Source of the DNA: Pontederia crassipes | Taxonomy: Eukaryota; Streptophyta; Magnoliopsida; Commelinales; Pontederiaceae | Length of the DNA stretch: 64,000 bases | Direction of reading: 5' to 3' | NCBI GenBank assembly: GCA_030549335.1 | Contig: CM060194.1 | Location: 33,624,171-33,688,170 of the forward strand | Translations under genes and position numbers: made by a program | Part shown: positions 36,849-46,924 of the stretch, in pieces | Position numbering within the stretch: the stretch's first letter is position 1 | How the letters are laid out: each line of letters opens with the position of its first letter | The notes under the pieces: model-generated | What the model saw: the letters and a program-made list of their open reading frames with translations, nothing else | Database searches by the model: none | Told to the model about the DNA's origin: nothing

Positions 36849-39800
36849 TAAGTGTGATGACCCGTGCGATGCGCGGATGATGTAAATGTAAAATTACATG
36901 AATTGTATATTTATAAAATAAGTAAATATTAGTTTGATATATTTTAATATTACTTAACAAATATGATAATTATAAATTAAAAATAATTAATTAATAGTCT
37001 GTCTATTTTTTTTGTGTCTCATTTACAAATTAATTTTTTTTGGATCCATCCCTAAGTATAATAGAGAAAAATATAAATCCAAACACATGAAACTAAGTCA
37101 AAAAAAAATTAATTGTCCTATATTATTATTATTATTTTTAGGTTTGCTATAAATATAAAACCATATTTCTAAAATATAATACCACAATAAATTTTTTATA
37201 ACATAATTTCTTAAACATCATGAAAATCATGTAATGGAAATATCTGTGGCCAAAGATGGAGCCAATTCATGGTGGGTGCACTGACACTTAATAAGGACTA
37301 TATAGATATTTGGTTAAAAAATAAGAAAAAAATTTGTTGGTTAAATATTGCAACATATTTCTGAATTTATGTAATAAAAATATTTTTTGAACTTTTTTAA
37401 AAAATAGTAATACATACTTTTTTGTATGATGATAAATCTTAGTGTTGTTCATACCATTGTAATTAACACTCTTTTATATTATTATTTTTATCTTTTTATT
37501 TTCTTCCGACCTTTATTTTCTTATTCAACCTTTGCTAAAGTACTATTTGATATATTGTTTCTTAAAATACCATTCATTTGTATTAGTTATTTTTTTAAAA
37601 TTTATTATATATACTTGACTACATTATTTACTTTTACTTATCATACCTATTATACTTCCTATCCAAAAATTTGCTTTTGGCATTATGAAAACATATCGTT
37701 ATTTTTAATAATATTACTATATTATTCATAATGTCCCATTCATTTTATTACATTACATACTAATGTTATACCATATTTCATAAATACTTTTAGATGCACT
37801 TTATTGTTGATACTTTAGTGTTTAAAATTGAAATCAAATTGTTTCACTTGAATTTTCCTAAGATGCGAGAACAAAACTCATGACTTAAAAATAGATTAAT
37901 ATTGAAATAGTTTATACTATGTTATACTATATAAATTAATATGGAGCAAATGTTGGTCTTGGTACTATTTGTAGTCTCATGTGTTAAAAAAAATTGATGG
38001 ATATATGCACGATATGCAATAAGAAGTAAGTAAACAAATGTTCAATGATATAAAAACATTAAATTAAATTATCTTTTCTTTTGGACATAATTATTTTTAT
38101 TACATAATTAATATTCCAACTTTTAAACTGATGTCTATTTTAAAGTTAATAATTGAAGTTAAAAATTTAATGATATATATTTTTAAAGAATTTGCAAAGA
38201 AAATTGTGACATGAGATTAATAAGAAAATGTATAAAATTTAACAATTGGCCATGATATTGTTCAACAAAATTTTTTGAATCAATAAGTTGACAAAAAAAA
38301 ACCTTTGCCTGAGCCAGTTTCTTCTTTTCTTTTTATCCAACCATGCATACTTAAGAATTTGACAATCTCTTCGTGTGGTAGTAGCATGAGAACTATGTCT
38401 ACCCGTACAATCTTTTGTCATTTTTGCAAACTCATTTATACGTGTGAATCACTTACTATCCTAGTAGTATGAAATTAGCCTTGTGCTCCATATAAGGAAA
38501 TTGACCTCTTTCTACTACCCACCTGTGGACATGTAGCACCATATTAAAATCTAGCAAAATTGTTTTAATATATTGCTTCAACAGGAACTTCTCTACCGAC
38601 TACCATCCTATGTATATATGATATCATAAATATCATTTTTCTTATAAAAAGGAAAAAATAATAAATTAAATGAAAAATTGCAAGATTTATTCTTGACTAA
38701 TTACTTATGAATATAAAAAGAACTAAAAACTAAAAGAGAAAGGTGTGCATCCTTATCCAAATAAAATAAAACAAATGCTGAGCATGCAAATAATTTATTT
38801 AAAAAATACATTACTTGGTCGTGATTCAAGAGTCCATGAAACCAAATCCCATAAATATTTTATATTACAATTCCCACATAGTTTTAAAGAAAATATTTTA
38901 TATAGAAAAGAGTATGATCGAATATGGTCGTAAAAAAGTATATTATCAAAAATTAGTAATTTTTTATTTATTTACTTCCTTATACATATAAATTTAATAG
39001 AAATTATTTTTTTATTTTCCAATAAGTAAGTATCCATGGTCATAAAAGATATTGATAAAATCTAGAATGTAACTATAAACAAATTACTATTGACAAAGAT
39101 ATTTTTTAAAAAAATTAAATTAACAAAAGCAAAAATATTGTTTCACTTTGTAATATCATTTCACCTTATAAGAATTATCTCCATATGATATTGGTTAGTT
39201 GCTGCAAATGTACTGCGCTCTGCATCTTTAATCAATTGACATCACTAATATTGTTTTCATCCTTGAAGAAATAAGTCAAACAAAAAAAACAATAAAGAAT
39301 CAAATTAATGCATATAATATTATTTAACTAAATTAGTAAAAACTATGATATATACATAGACGAAGAGCGAAAGAGAGAGAAAGAAATAGTTATGATGTTC
39401 CTCACCCATAGTGGCTTATTGATTGGACCTAAAATTGAATAAAAGTTAAATTAATTTGTAATCAAAACTATAAAGTACCATATATATGTGCAGGATCATC
39501 TATCCCCTAAATTCATGTCACCACACATGCATGCATATATAAATGTATGATATGAGAAAATATAAAACATAAAGTAGAGATCAAATTAGAACCTTCAGAT
39601 GCATGAATCATCTCCACCCATAGTGACTACATGAATCAAAATGATTTTCTCAGTGATATATTTATAGGCGTTATGAGAGGAAGTTATAGCCTTACAATTA
39701 AGTGGGCAACCATCTAATTGACGTGTGTGAGATTTAATCTCAAAAGATAATGCATAAAATTTAATTTAATTAGTCAACATAGAAAAGTTTAGTTTAAGAA

Positions 39801-40635
39801 TTTATCTACTTTTATAAATTAGATTAGAATAAGAATTTTATCTTTAAAATCCACTAACTTCCAAATATGCCAAATGTCATGATATAAGTGTGTTTACTTT
39901 TTTTATTTTTAATCAATGAAATGAGGTTTGATTTCAAGTTGATCTTGGTTGCTAATGAACCTTGCAAGTTATTAACTAATCATTCATTTAAATATTATAA
40001 TTAATTAATTAGTTTATTAATATATAGTTAGTTATGCTTTAGGACACGTGGAGTAGTTTGCTAAATGTTATTCCCAACATGCTTATTGTCATCTTTTTAA
40101 TATGATAAATTAATTAATTCATAGTTTAATAAATTTTAAATTGCTAAAGTGCGGTTACTAATTAACCATTCAAATTGGAAACTAACCATTAATTAAAATT
40201 ATGATAAATGAATTCATATAATTCATCTACTGTTCTAATAAAATTATATAATTGCTATCATCTTATAAATTATATTTTACTTCATTTATAGATGGATAAA
40301 TTTCGTAATGATTAATTAATTGTCCAATGATATCTTGTAACTAACTCTAATAGTTAATTATTAAAAAGAATTATCAAATGAGATAATAATTTATTAAACA
40401 TTTTTAAATGATTACATTTTTTTCAACACGTAGACTCATGAAATATTTTGTTATTTTTTAATGATTATAATTTTTTTTCTTTCAGCATATCATATAGTTA
40501 CTAAATTAGTTGTCTAATGTATATGTTAATAAGTATTTAAAATAATAATTCTTAGTATATGGACATGTGGCACTTTATAAATGTGTCAAATGTCATCTTC
40601 TCAGGAAAAGTACTCTCCTTTTAATATAGTATAGA
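36849..40635 (-). mobile_element. Helitron-like element C, full-length copy
   Basis: On the minus strand it starts TCTATACTATATTAAAAGG at 40635, preceded by A, and ends in the GC hairpin and CTTA at 36849 next to element A. The total is about 3.79 kb. The 5' end is nearly identical to that of element A over 18 bases, so the two belong to related families. No Rep/helicase coding sequence was seen. Confidence 0.72.
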
Positions 40636-42488
40636 TTATGACTTTACATGTACAAATAATGTCTATGTGATCATAATATATCATACAATATTTCATAAGT
40701 AACTTGACATATAAAGTGCATAAAATATCATAATACACTATCGATCTAAGACATCAATATATTTGAAATGTATGTAAACATTTAAGAAAAAATAAAATAT
40801 TAACATAATTAATCATAATAAAATTTACATAAATAATGTTCACTTTTCAAATTAGATAATAGTGAATACTTCCAACAAAAAACAATAATTTATTCTACAT
40901 ATATAAGTTTTTGGGTGATTCTAATTTTCTACAAGATAAACTTGCATGAGAATCACATTATATATTTTTTTCATACTTTATATTCTTGAAATGTATTCTC
41001 AAAAATTGATGCAAAACTCAAATTTTATGATCTACATAATATTCTGGCAAAGCATCTTCTCAACTCATTTTTAGATAATTCAAATGATATAGAATGATCA
41101 CACAAATTTTTAATTATTCCATAAATTTCAAATCCTAATTAAATATTTAAAACTTTTATCTAGTCATAACTATTTATAGACATCTCCAAATCAATGAATC
41201 AAAGTTTTATAACCCGAGTTTAGTAGAATTCGGGCAAGTTAGGAATAATACGAACCGAGTTCATAAGAACGAGGCTCAGGTTTGAAGGTGCGCAACCCGA
41301 GTTCTCCAACCTAAGCACAGTATATTGATATCACTAAGAATCTAGACTAGGTTTTGGATTGACCTAACTTGAGTTCCGTTGACATAATTGAGATGAACAC
41401 ATGAGTTCTAATGATATTGAATTGGAAGTTTGATACCCATTTGGCCTAGGTTCCACCTCACCCAACACGGGTTAGAGAGTAAAATATGAGATTCAAACTT
41501 GACATTATATAAGAGCGAGTAATTTGAAAACTTAAATCTTCTATCGTTAGAATATAGTTATTGTATTTAAGTCTATGTGAAGTATAATCTTGACAAATAT
41601 AGATATACGCTCTTTCAATTAGAATCTTCATCGCAATACTTGTGTTTAGCGCCAAGTATACATCATAAATTGATTAATTCAATTGTCATCATGATGTGAG
41701 TCTCTAAAATGATTCATCTATACATGCCTTTAGGCTTTTGACTATGTCTAAAGGAAGAAAATTAATTATTACTACTTTATTGAGATACTCAAAAATGAAA
41801 AATAATCCGTTTAGGAAAGACACGTAAAAGAAAGCAATTAGTTCACTACCCAAAAACATGAGTGCGAGGAAAAGAATTTTTACGAGCCACATTAAACTTT
41901 CACATACAATCGTAATAATTTTTCTTATGTTGAAAAATAAAATGTATATGAAAATTTATTATCGCCAAACAAGATATATATTAACAAAAGACAAATTTGA
42001 GACATAATGAGATACATAATTATTTGCACATTTGTTAGCTCGTCTCTAATGAGCATAGTTGAACGATTATGAATGAATCCTAACTAGTCTTTTTCTAACT
42101 CCTATAAAAAAAATCATATTGGTTCAAAATTTGTTAGGATTCTAAGTAATACATGTTCAAATTTTGAAGACCATATTTGTCGATATGAGGTGTAATTTTA
42201 ACGACCTTTTGAAACTTTTGTAAAGAACTTTATTATTATTGTCTTCCCACGTGCTGTTCTGAATATGTGAAACGTTATGCTTTTAGGCGATCAGGCAACA
42301 ACGAGTGGAAAGATATTAAGAATCCTGATTAACGAGTGAAAATAATTGTCATGGAAGTTTTTTGTGTGTGCCTTTGACAATTAAAAAAAATCCTGATTAG
42401 AAAATTATTTTTCTATTGACCAAAAGATTTGTAAACAGCTTTGTGAAAAATATCTTTTAAACCTTCCACATTGTATCGTAAGTATTTC
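40636..42488. other. AT-rich spacer right of the Helitron chain
   Basis: No gene recognised. At about 41210-41470 the words ACCCGAGTT and ACCTAA recur in a GC-richer patch (AACCCGAGTTTAGTAG, CAACCCGAGTTCTCC, CAACACGGGTTAGAG), which looks like an old repeat remnant of unknown class. Short reading frames at 41458-41655 and 41704-41892 have no motif. Confidence 0.45.
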
Positions 42489-42562
42489 CATTTCTAATAG
42501 AGACTTAAAGGGAAATATTCTGTTTCATTTCTAATAGAGACTTAAAGGGAAATATTCTGTTC
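42489..42562. repeat. 37-bp tandem duplication
   Basis: CATTTCTAATAGAGACTTAA plus the following 17 bases occurs twice in a row with no difference. It lies about 50 bases beyond the stop codon of the minus-strand gene model, so it may fall in that gene's 3' untranslated region. Confidence 0.9.
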
Positions 42563-42612
42563 ATATATGTTATCTTCAAGAATATTCACTAAACAACACA
42601 GGGCATGATATC

Positions 42613-43719
42613 TCAAGTTTCATTAGCCAGTAGAGTTAATTGGGCCTGGTTCTCTTGGATGGGAGAGCAGTACCCGCATGGATCACCCTATTGCTGTGTT
42701 GAATTATTGACATGTTTCTTTCACAGATTTTTTTTCCCTACTTTGTTGCTGGAGCTTTGGGCAATCTTCATGTTTCTTACGTCATATCTTTTGAAACCCT
42801 TTGGCTCAAAAGGCAGAATAAAAAGGTCACTGCTGAAATGCATAGCACCTTTTGCTGCATCAACCAATTTTCTGCTTAATCCTTGAAACAGCTAGAGAAA
42901 AAAGAGTTTTAAACATAATAGCAGACTAGGCATAACCCTTGTTTCTCATTAAATATAAAGCTGCAGCAAGAACAAGCCGCACCAAGAAGTCTAGTTGTAG
43001 AAAGAGAAATAAGCTCACGCAACTCTATATAATGCCTACCGAGTTCATGGCACTTATCACAAAGATCATGGAGGCATTGGGCTTTACTAACACTATGTTT
43101 CCATAAGATGAAAATAGTAATTGAGAACATGATCACTATGTACTAACGTCATTAGAACAATCACAAATACAGTGCATTTCTTTAGTCTGCAGTCCATTTC
43201 AAGACAACAGAAAAGTAACAACTACATGCTACGACATAGAATGATATGACATGTAAGATTACTAAATATCTTTCATGAAATGAAATCTTGAGCTAATATT
43301 TTATCTGACCACTATGGATATTAAGGATCAGCATGCGAATTTCTAGCCCCATGATAAGAATGTTTTTAGAGGAAAATTATAAGAAACCACTAAATCCTAA
43401 TCCAAATAAAGCATTTTTTTTCAGAAAAGGAAACAAGTATTATCATCCACATATAATTGAAATCTCAAACGGCTCTCTTGTTAGTTAATTCTCATAAGTC
43501 CAGGATAATTCTCATAAGTCCAGGATAATTGATACAGGTGCATTTTTGTATTCATACAACGAAAGATGTTATCCAGCTTATTCATTACAATTAAATCAAA
43601 TTTCTTGTAACAACGAAATGGAAGATTGCCAAATATCTTTCATGCACTGAAATGTGTATGTATGTTGTAGCAAATGGTAATCTTTTATATAATCACCATG
43701 GGGTATTAAGGATCAACAT

Positions 43720-43753
<34 letters not shown>

Positions 43754-46249
43754 CTTTAAGAAAATAACTGAACCTTGATCTAAATGAAACATACAAATTT
43801 TGCAGAAGAGGAAACAAGTTTTATCATCCATGAGCAATGTTATATCCTCCTAAATTAGGAGGACCAGCCTCCTAACTCACAATGGCACGAGTATAAATTT
43901 ATCAACTTGTTTGGGCAATTTAAAGATGTGACTATTAGGAGGATTTTTAGGCCAAAGTTTTAGGCGGATTTAACATTTTCCTATCATCCACATATTGCTC
44001 TCCTGCTGTATTTCATTGCCATTCATTCCTGGACACTTGATACAACAACATTACTATATACATACAACGAAAGATGTTATCCAGCTTATTCAACAACAAC
44101 AACAACAACAACAAAATAGCCTTATCCCACTAGGTGGGGTCGGCTACATGGATCATACGACGTCATTCCGCTCTATTAGTAACCAAACCTTTCGGTATAT
44201 TATTCACCAATAGATCTTGCTCTATTAGTTCGCCAAGTGTCCGCCTTAGCCTCCCTCTCCCTCTTTTAATCGAACTCCAGATTATTTGATCTACTCTTCT
44301 TACTGACGCATCTAATGGTCTTCTCTGAGTTATCCAGCTTATTCATCACAATTAAATCAAATTTCTCGTAAAAACGAAATGGAAGGTTGCCAAATATCTT
44401 TCATGCACTGAAATACATATGTATGTTGTAGCAAATGGTAATCTTTTATATAATCACTATGGGGTATTAAGGATCAACATGGGGGCTTCTAGTCCCATAA
44501 ATACAGTTATAAAAATTTCCTTTAGAGGAAAAGCTTTAAGGGCCTGTTTTGTATCAGAATAAATCAAGAACAAAGGCTTTGTTCTGGAACAATTAGCCAA
44601 ACACATTTTTGTATCTGTGGGGCCCACCTGCAATAATGACGAGAACAGCAAAAAAAGCTAGAGCAAATAAGTTCTTGGTGAAGGCTGGAACTCGGTTGCT
44701 CCCGCTAGAACAAAGACGAGGGGAAGCAGCAGGGTCAAAACAACAATGTTCTAGGACAATTATTTTCACCCAAACAGCCCCTTAGAAAATAACTGAATCC
44801 TGATCTAAATGAAACATACAAATTTTGCAGAAGAGGAAACAAGTATTATCACCCACGAGCAATGCTATGTCCTCCTAAATTAGGACTAGACTCATATCTC
44901 ACAATGGCATGAGTGTAAATTTATCAACTTTTTGGCAATTTAATGATGTGACTATTAGGAGAATTTTTAGGCCAAAGTTTCAGGAGGATTTAACATTTTC
45001 CTATCATCCACATATTGCTCTCCTGATGTAATTCATTGCCATTCATTCCTGCACACTTGATACAACAGCATTATTATGTGCATATGATGAAGGACCTTAT
45101 CCAACTTATTCATTACAATTTACAATCACAAAGAAATTCCACTGCATACTTATATTTCTAAACGGAAGAGCAGATCCACTAGAACTGTAGGACCTGGCAC
45201 GCTATACTATGGTGGTGCTTTATTCTTAACAGGTGTCATTTTACTAGTTTTATGTCTATCAACTATGCACTAATTTGGCATTGTATGTGATATTAACAAC
45301 ATTTTGTCTGATCTACGATCCAACCATGAGGATGATAGAAATAGATGAGGTCAGAGGTGGAACGTCTTATATAAGGCATGTGAGATGTGGCAACAAAAAA
45401 ATACAGCATTGATCAAGTTTTCTCCGACTTAAAGTTATGTAACTGTTTTTGGATGACACTCATAATGATGTTTGTTATTCTGCAATGTAGACCCGGATGT
45501 GAATATTCAAGTTGTGTTCATAAAACACAACGACATAAATTCCATTTAAGAATATAATGGAAAGCTATTACTAAATTCAAGTATAAACAAAGCATACAAT
45601 TTTTTCTCAAAAGAATCAAAAAATAGAAGAGCAATATCAACCACAGATGAGCGAAATAGAAGTGAATCAGTGGTACAACTTCAAAAGGCACTGAAAGTCA
45701 ACTGGATGCTTTAATCCTAATATCAATGGCATATGAATTAGTAGGAACTTCTACAGGGTATGCAAACAGGATGGACAGGAATAGATGAGATAACACTCAA
45801 AGCAATGACACAGTAATAATTTACCTTTGTAAATTGGAACCCAGAACCTGCTACCAGCTTCCTGGTTCCTCTTTCTGCGAAACCTGTCTCTGGTCCAAAG
45901 GTCCATCTGTTGCTTTGCATTAAAGAAGATCACAGAAAATATAGAGCTTCGAACATCTTATCATGGCAATGCCTAAATTTATTCTTGACTTAGCAGGTAC
46001 ATTCATTCATAAATTAATTTGCATTAAAAAAACTTGTTGGTAAGCAAAACCTGTCTTTGAATACAGGTGCAATAAATTTTTTCCAAGTATGTTTTCAAGA
46101 AACCAAATCTGGAGGCAAAGAAGTCTGTTTCGGGCCCAGCAACACAGTATACAAGTTTCAGGTAGATGTCTCTGTTTTTAATCCTACACAATACAATGCA
46201 AAATGAAATTTACTAAATTTAACGAACCTATAACAGCATCAAATTTCAT
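42613..46249 (-). CDS. Six-exon gene model, protein of unknown function
   Basis: Minus-strand exons joined by GT-AG introns with matching phases: 46249-46228, 46169-46051, 45912-45825, 43081-42983, 42881-42781, 42687-42613. Together they give 504 bases, 167 codons plus TGA. The product starts MKFDAVIDIYLKLVYC and contains AGPETDFFASRFGFLKTYLE, then a basic stretch TRDRFRRKRNQEAGSRFW, a CLHDLCDKCHELG cysteine cluster and KLVDAAKGAMHFSSDLF, ending LTLLANET. No signal peptide or membrane segment is evident. The four 3' exons are the best supported: every splice keeps an open frame and alternative joins hit stops. The first two are weaker and the true start may be further 5'. I do not recognise the family; the paired cysteines may bind metal. 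The gene lies downstream of the PUB8-like gene on the same strand, and its long intron (43082-45824) is full of repeats. Confidence 0.5.
43720..43753. repeat. Homopolymer of 34 G
   Basis: An uninterrupted G run follows GATCAACAT. At the paralogous place in the sister repeat (about 44479-44483) the run is five G long, so this is an expansion specific to one unit. It lies in an intron; the coding strand carries poly-C. Such tracts are prone to sequencing and assembly length errors. Confidence 0.9.
43836..43977. mobile_element. MITE-like element, copy in repeat unit 2
   Basis: Ends are AATGTTATATCCTCCTAAAT and, inverted, AATGTTAAATCCGCCTAAAA, about 20-25 bases of imperfect inverted repeat around a 100-base core. 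The paralogue at 44861-44997 shows the element was already present before the local duplication. Superfamily not assigned. Confidence 0.6.
44093..44328 (-). mobile_element. 5'-truncated RTE-type LINE
   Basis: Flanked by an exact 17-bp duplication GTTATCCAGCTTATTCA (44076-44092 and 44329-44345). On the minus strand it encodes the tail of an RTE-clade reverse transcriptase protein: KRGRGRLRRTLGELIEQDL, then LVTNRAE and MIHVADPT-stop-WDKA, the family's typical ending. It then ends in a (TTG)n tail, again typical of RTE. Only 236 bases remain, as expected for incomplete target-primed reverse transcription. Plant Au SINEs share this CCGACCCCACCTAGTGGGAT end, but the coding match upstream favours a LINE. 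The insertion split the intronic repeat unit. Confidence 0.85.
44539..44781. mobile_element. Tourist-like (PIF/Harbinger) MITE
   Basis: Ends AGGGCCTGTTTTG and, inverted, GGGGCTGTTTGGG, flanked by TTA on each side (44536-44538, 44782-44784). The length is 243 bases with no coding capacity. The sister repeat at 43754-43764 reads CTTTAAGAAAATAAC with no element, so a paralogous empty site confirms the insertion. TTA target duplication and a GGGCCTGTTT terminus fit Tourist-type MITEs. Confidence 0.82.
44861..44997. mobile_element. MITE-like element, copy in repeat unit 3
   Basis: Sister of 43836-43977, with ends AATGCTATGTCCTCCTAAAT and AATGTTAAATCCTCCTGAAA (inverted). The two differ by several substitutions and short gaps, giving a relative age for the intronic duplication. 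Confidence 0.6.
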
Positions 46250-46258
46250 GGGCTTGCT

Positions 46259-46924
46259 CTTGTCCAAATATTAAATAAGCTCGGAAGGTTTTTCATGCTC
46301 AAAATGCTGTGGGCACCTTCCCTTTCAAAAAAATGCTGTGGGCACCTTGTTCGGAATATCTACTCTATATAAAGATTCTTCATTAATGCCTGACAATTGT
46401 ACTATACTGCATCAAATATTAGTTGTGTTTAACTTTGAAATCAAATTAGATTTACTTCAAAAATCTGGTTGTTTGAGTGAAATCATCAATGAAGTAGGTT
46501 ATAGAAAATAAATAGTAACAGGATATATTTCAAGGATATGTGACATAGCATATTTGATACGAATTCTATTCTCTTCTGTTTTATGCAATCTCACACAGTT
46601 CAATTTCATTGTATGAGTTGACACCAACAGAGTGTGTAAATATGAGATTGCCTTTCATCAAAACAGGTTACAAGAAATTTGATTTTGAGTAACAAGTTAC
46701 AACCTTATCATATAAACAGGACTACTTATTCCAATTTTACAAGACTAAAAACCTCTAAAAGAGCAATAAAAGAGATCATTTCTACTCTTTTTTACAGTGA
46801 CCATCTGTGGCGAAACAGAGGAAGTTAATTACTAAGCATTCATCTTCACTAACCTCCGTTCGTTCATGGATTTAGATGTATTCCGAAGAGCAACACCTCA
46901 ACAACAAGGAAATAAACCTACTAT
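46259..46924. other. Spacer between the PUB8-like gene and the six-exon model
   Basis: Both genes point left, so this holds the 3' region of PUB8-like and the 5' region of the downstream model. A 22-base duplication (AAAATGCTGTGGGCACCTT, 46301-46320 and 46330-46348) is present. No clear extra exon, TATA box or polyadenylation signal could be chosen with confidence. Confidence 0.5.

Larger units (their letters stand above)
31700..40331. repeat. Tandem duplication, copy 2 (8632 bp)
   Basis: Direct repeat of 23063-31699. At its right end TGTCCAATGAT is followed by new sequence (ATCTTGTAACTAAC), which is the natural continuation of Helitron C. At copy 1 the left neighbour is unique sequence ending CCATTTGCTTATCCAAAA. 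The duplicated block therefore runs from unique DNA into the middle of a Helitron, and the junction shows almost no homology beyond one or two bases. Confidence 0.95.
43185..45115. repeat. Local intronic duplications (two good units, one faint)
   Basis: 43540-43720 matches 44330-44490 (CAAATATCTTTCATGCACTGAAAT, GGGGTATTAAGGATCAACAT), and 43757-44092 matches 44786-45110 (AAAATAACTGAA..., TTGCAGAAGAGGAAACAAGT). A fainter version lies at about 43250-43450. The order of blocks shows an ancient unit of about 0.5 kb duplicated in tandem, then lengthened by the LINE and the Tourist-like MITE in one copy or the other. All of it lies within one intron of the six-exon gene model. Confidence 0.8.

Noticed and set aside
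23063-40331. The paired 8.6-kb copies as LTRs of a giant element
   Set aside because: No TG...CA ends, no primer site, no purine tract, and the copies abut directly with no internal region.
42640-42690. A 5S rRNA-like fragment (CTTGGATGGGAGAGCAGTACC)
   Set aside because: The resemblance is limited to a short GGATGGGAGA-like word with no box A/C context; the region is better explained as the last exon of the minus-strand gene model.
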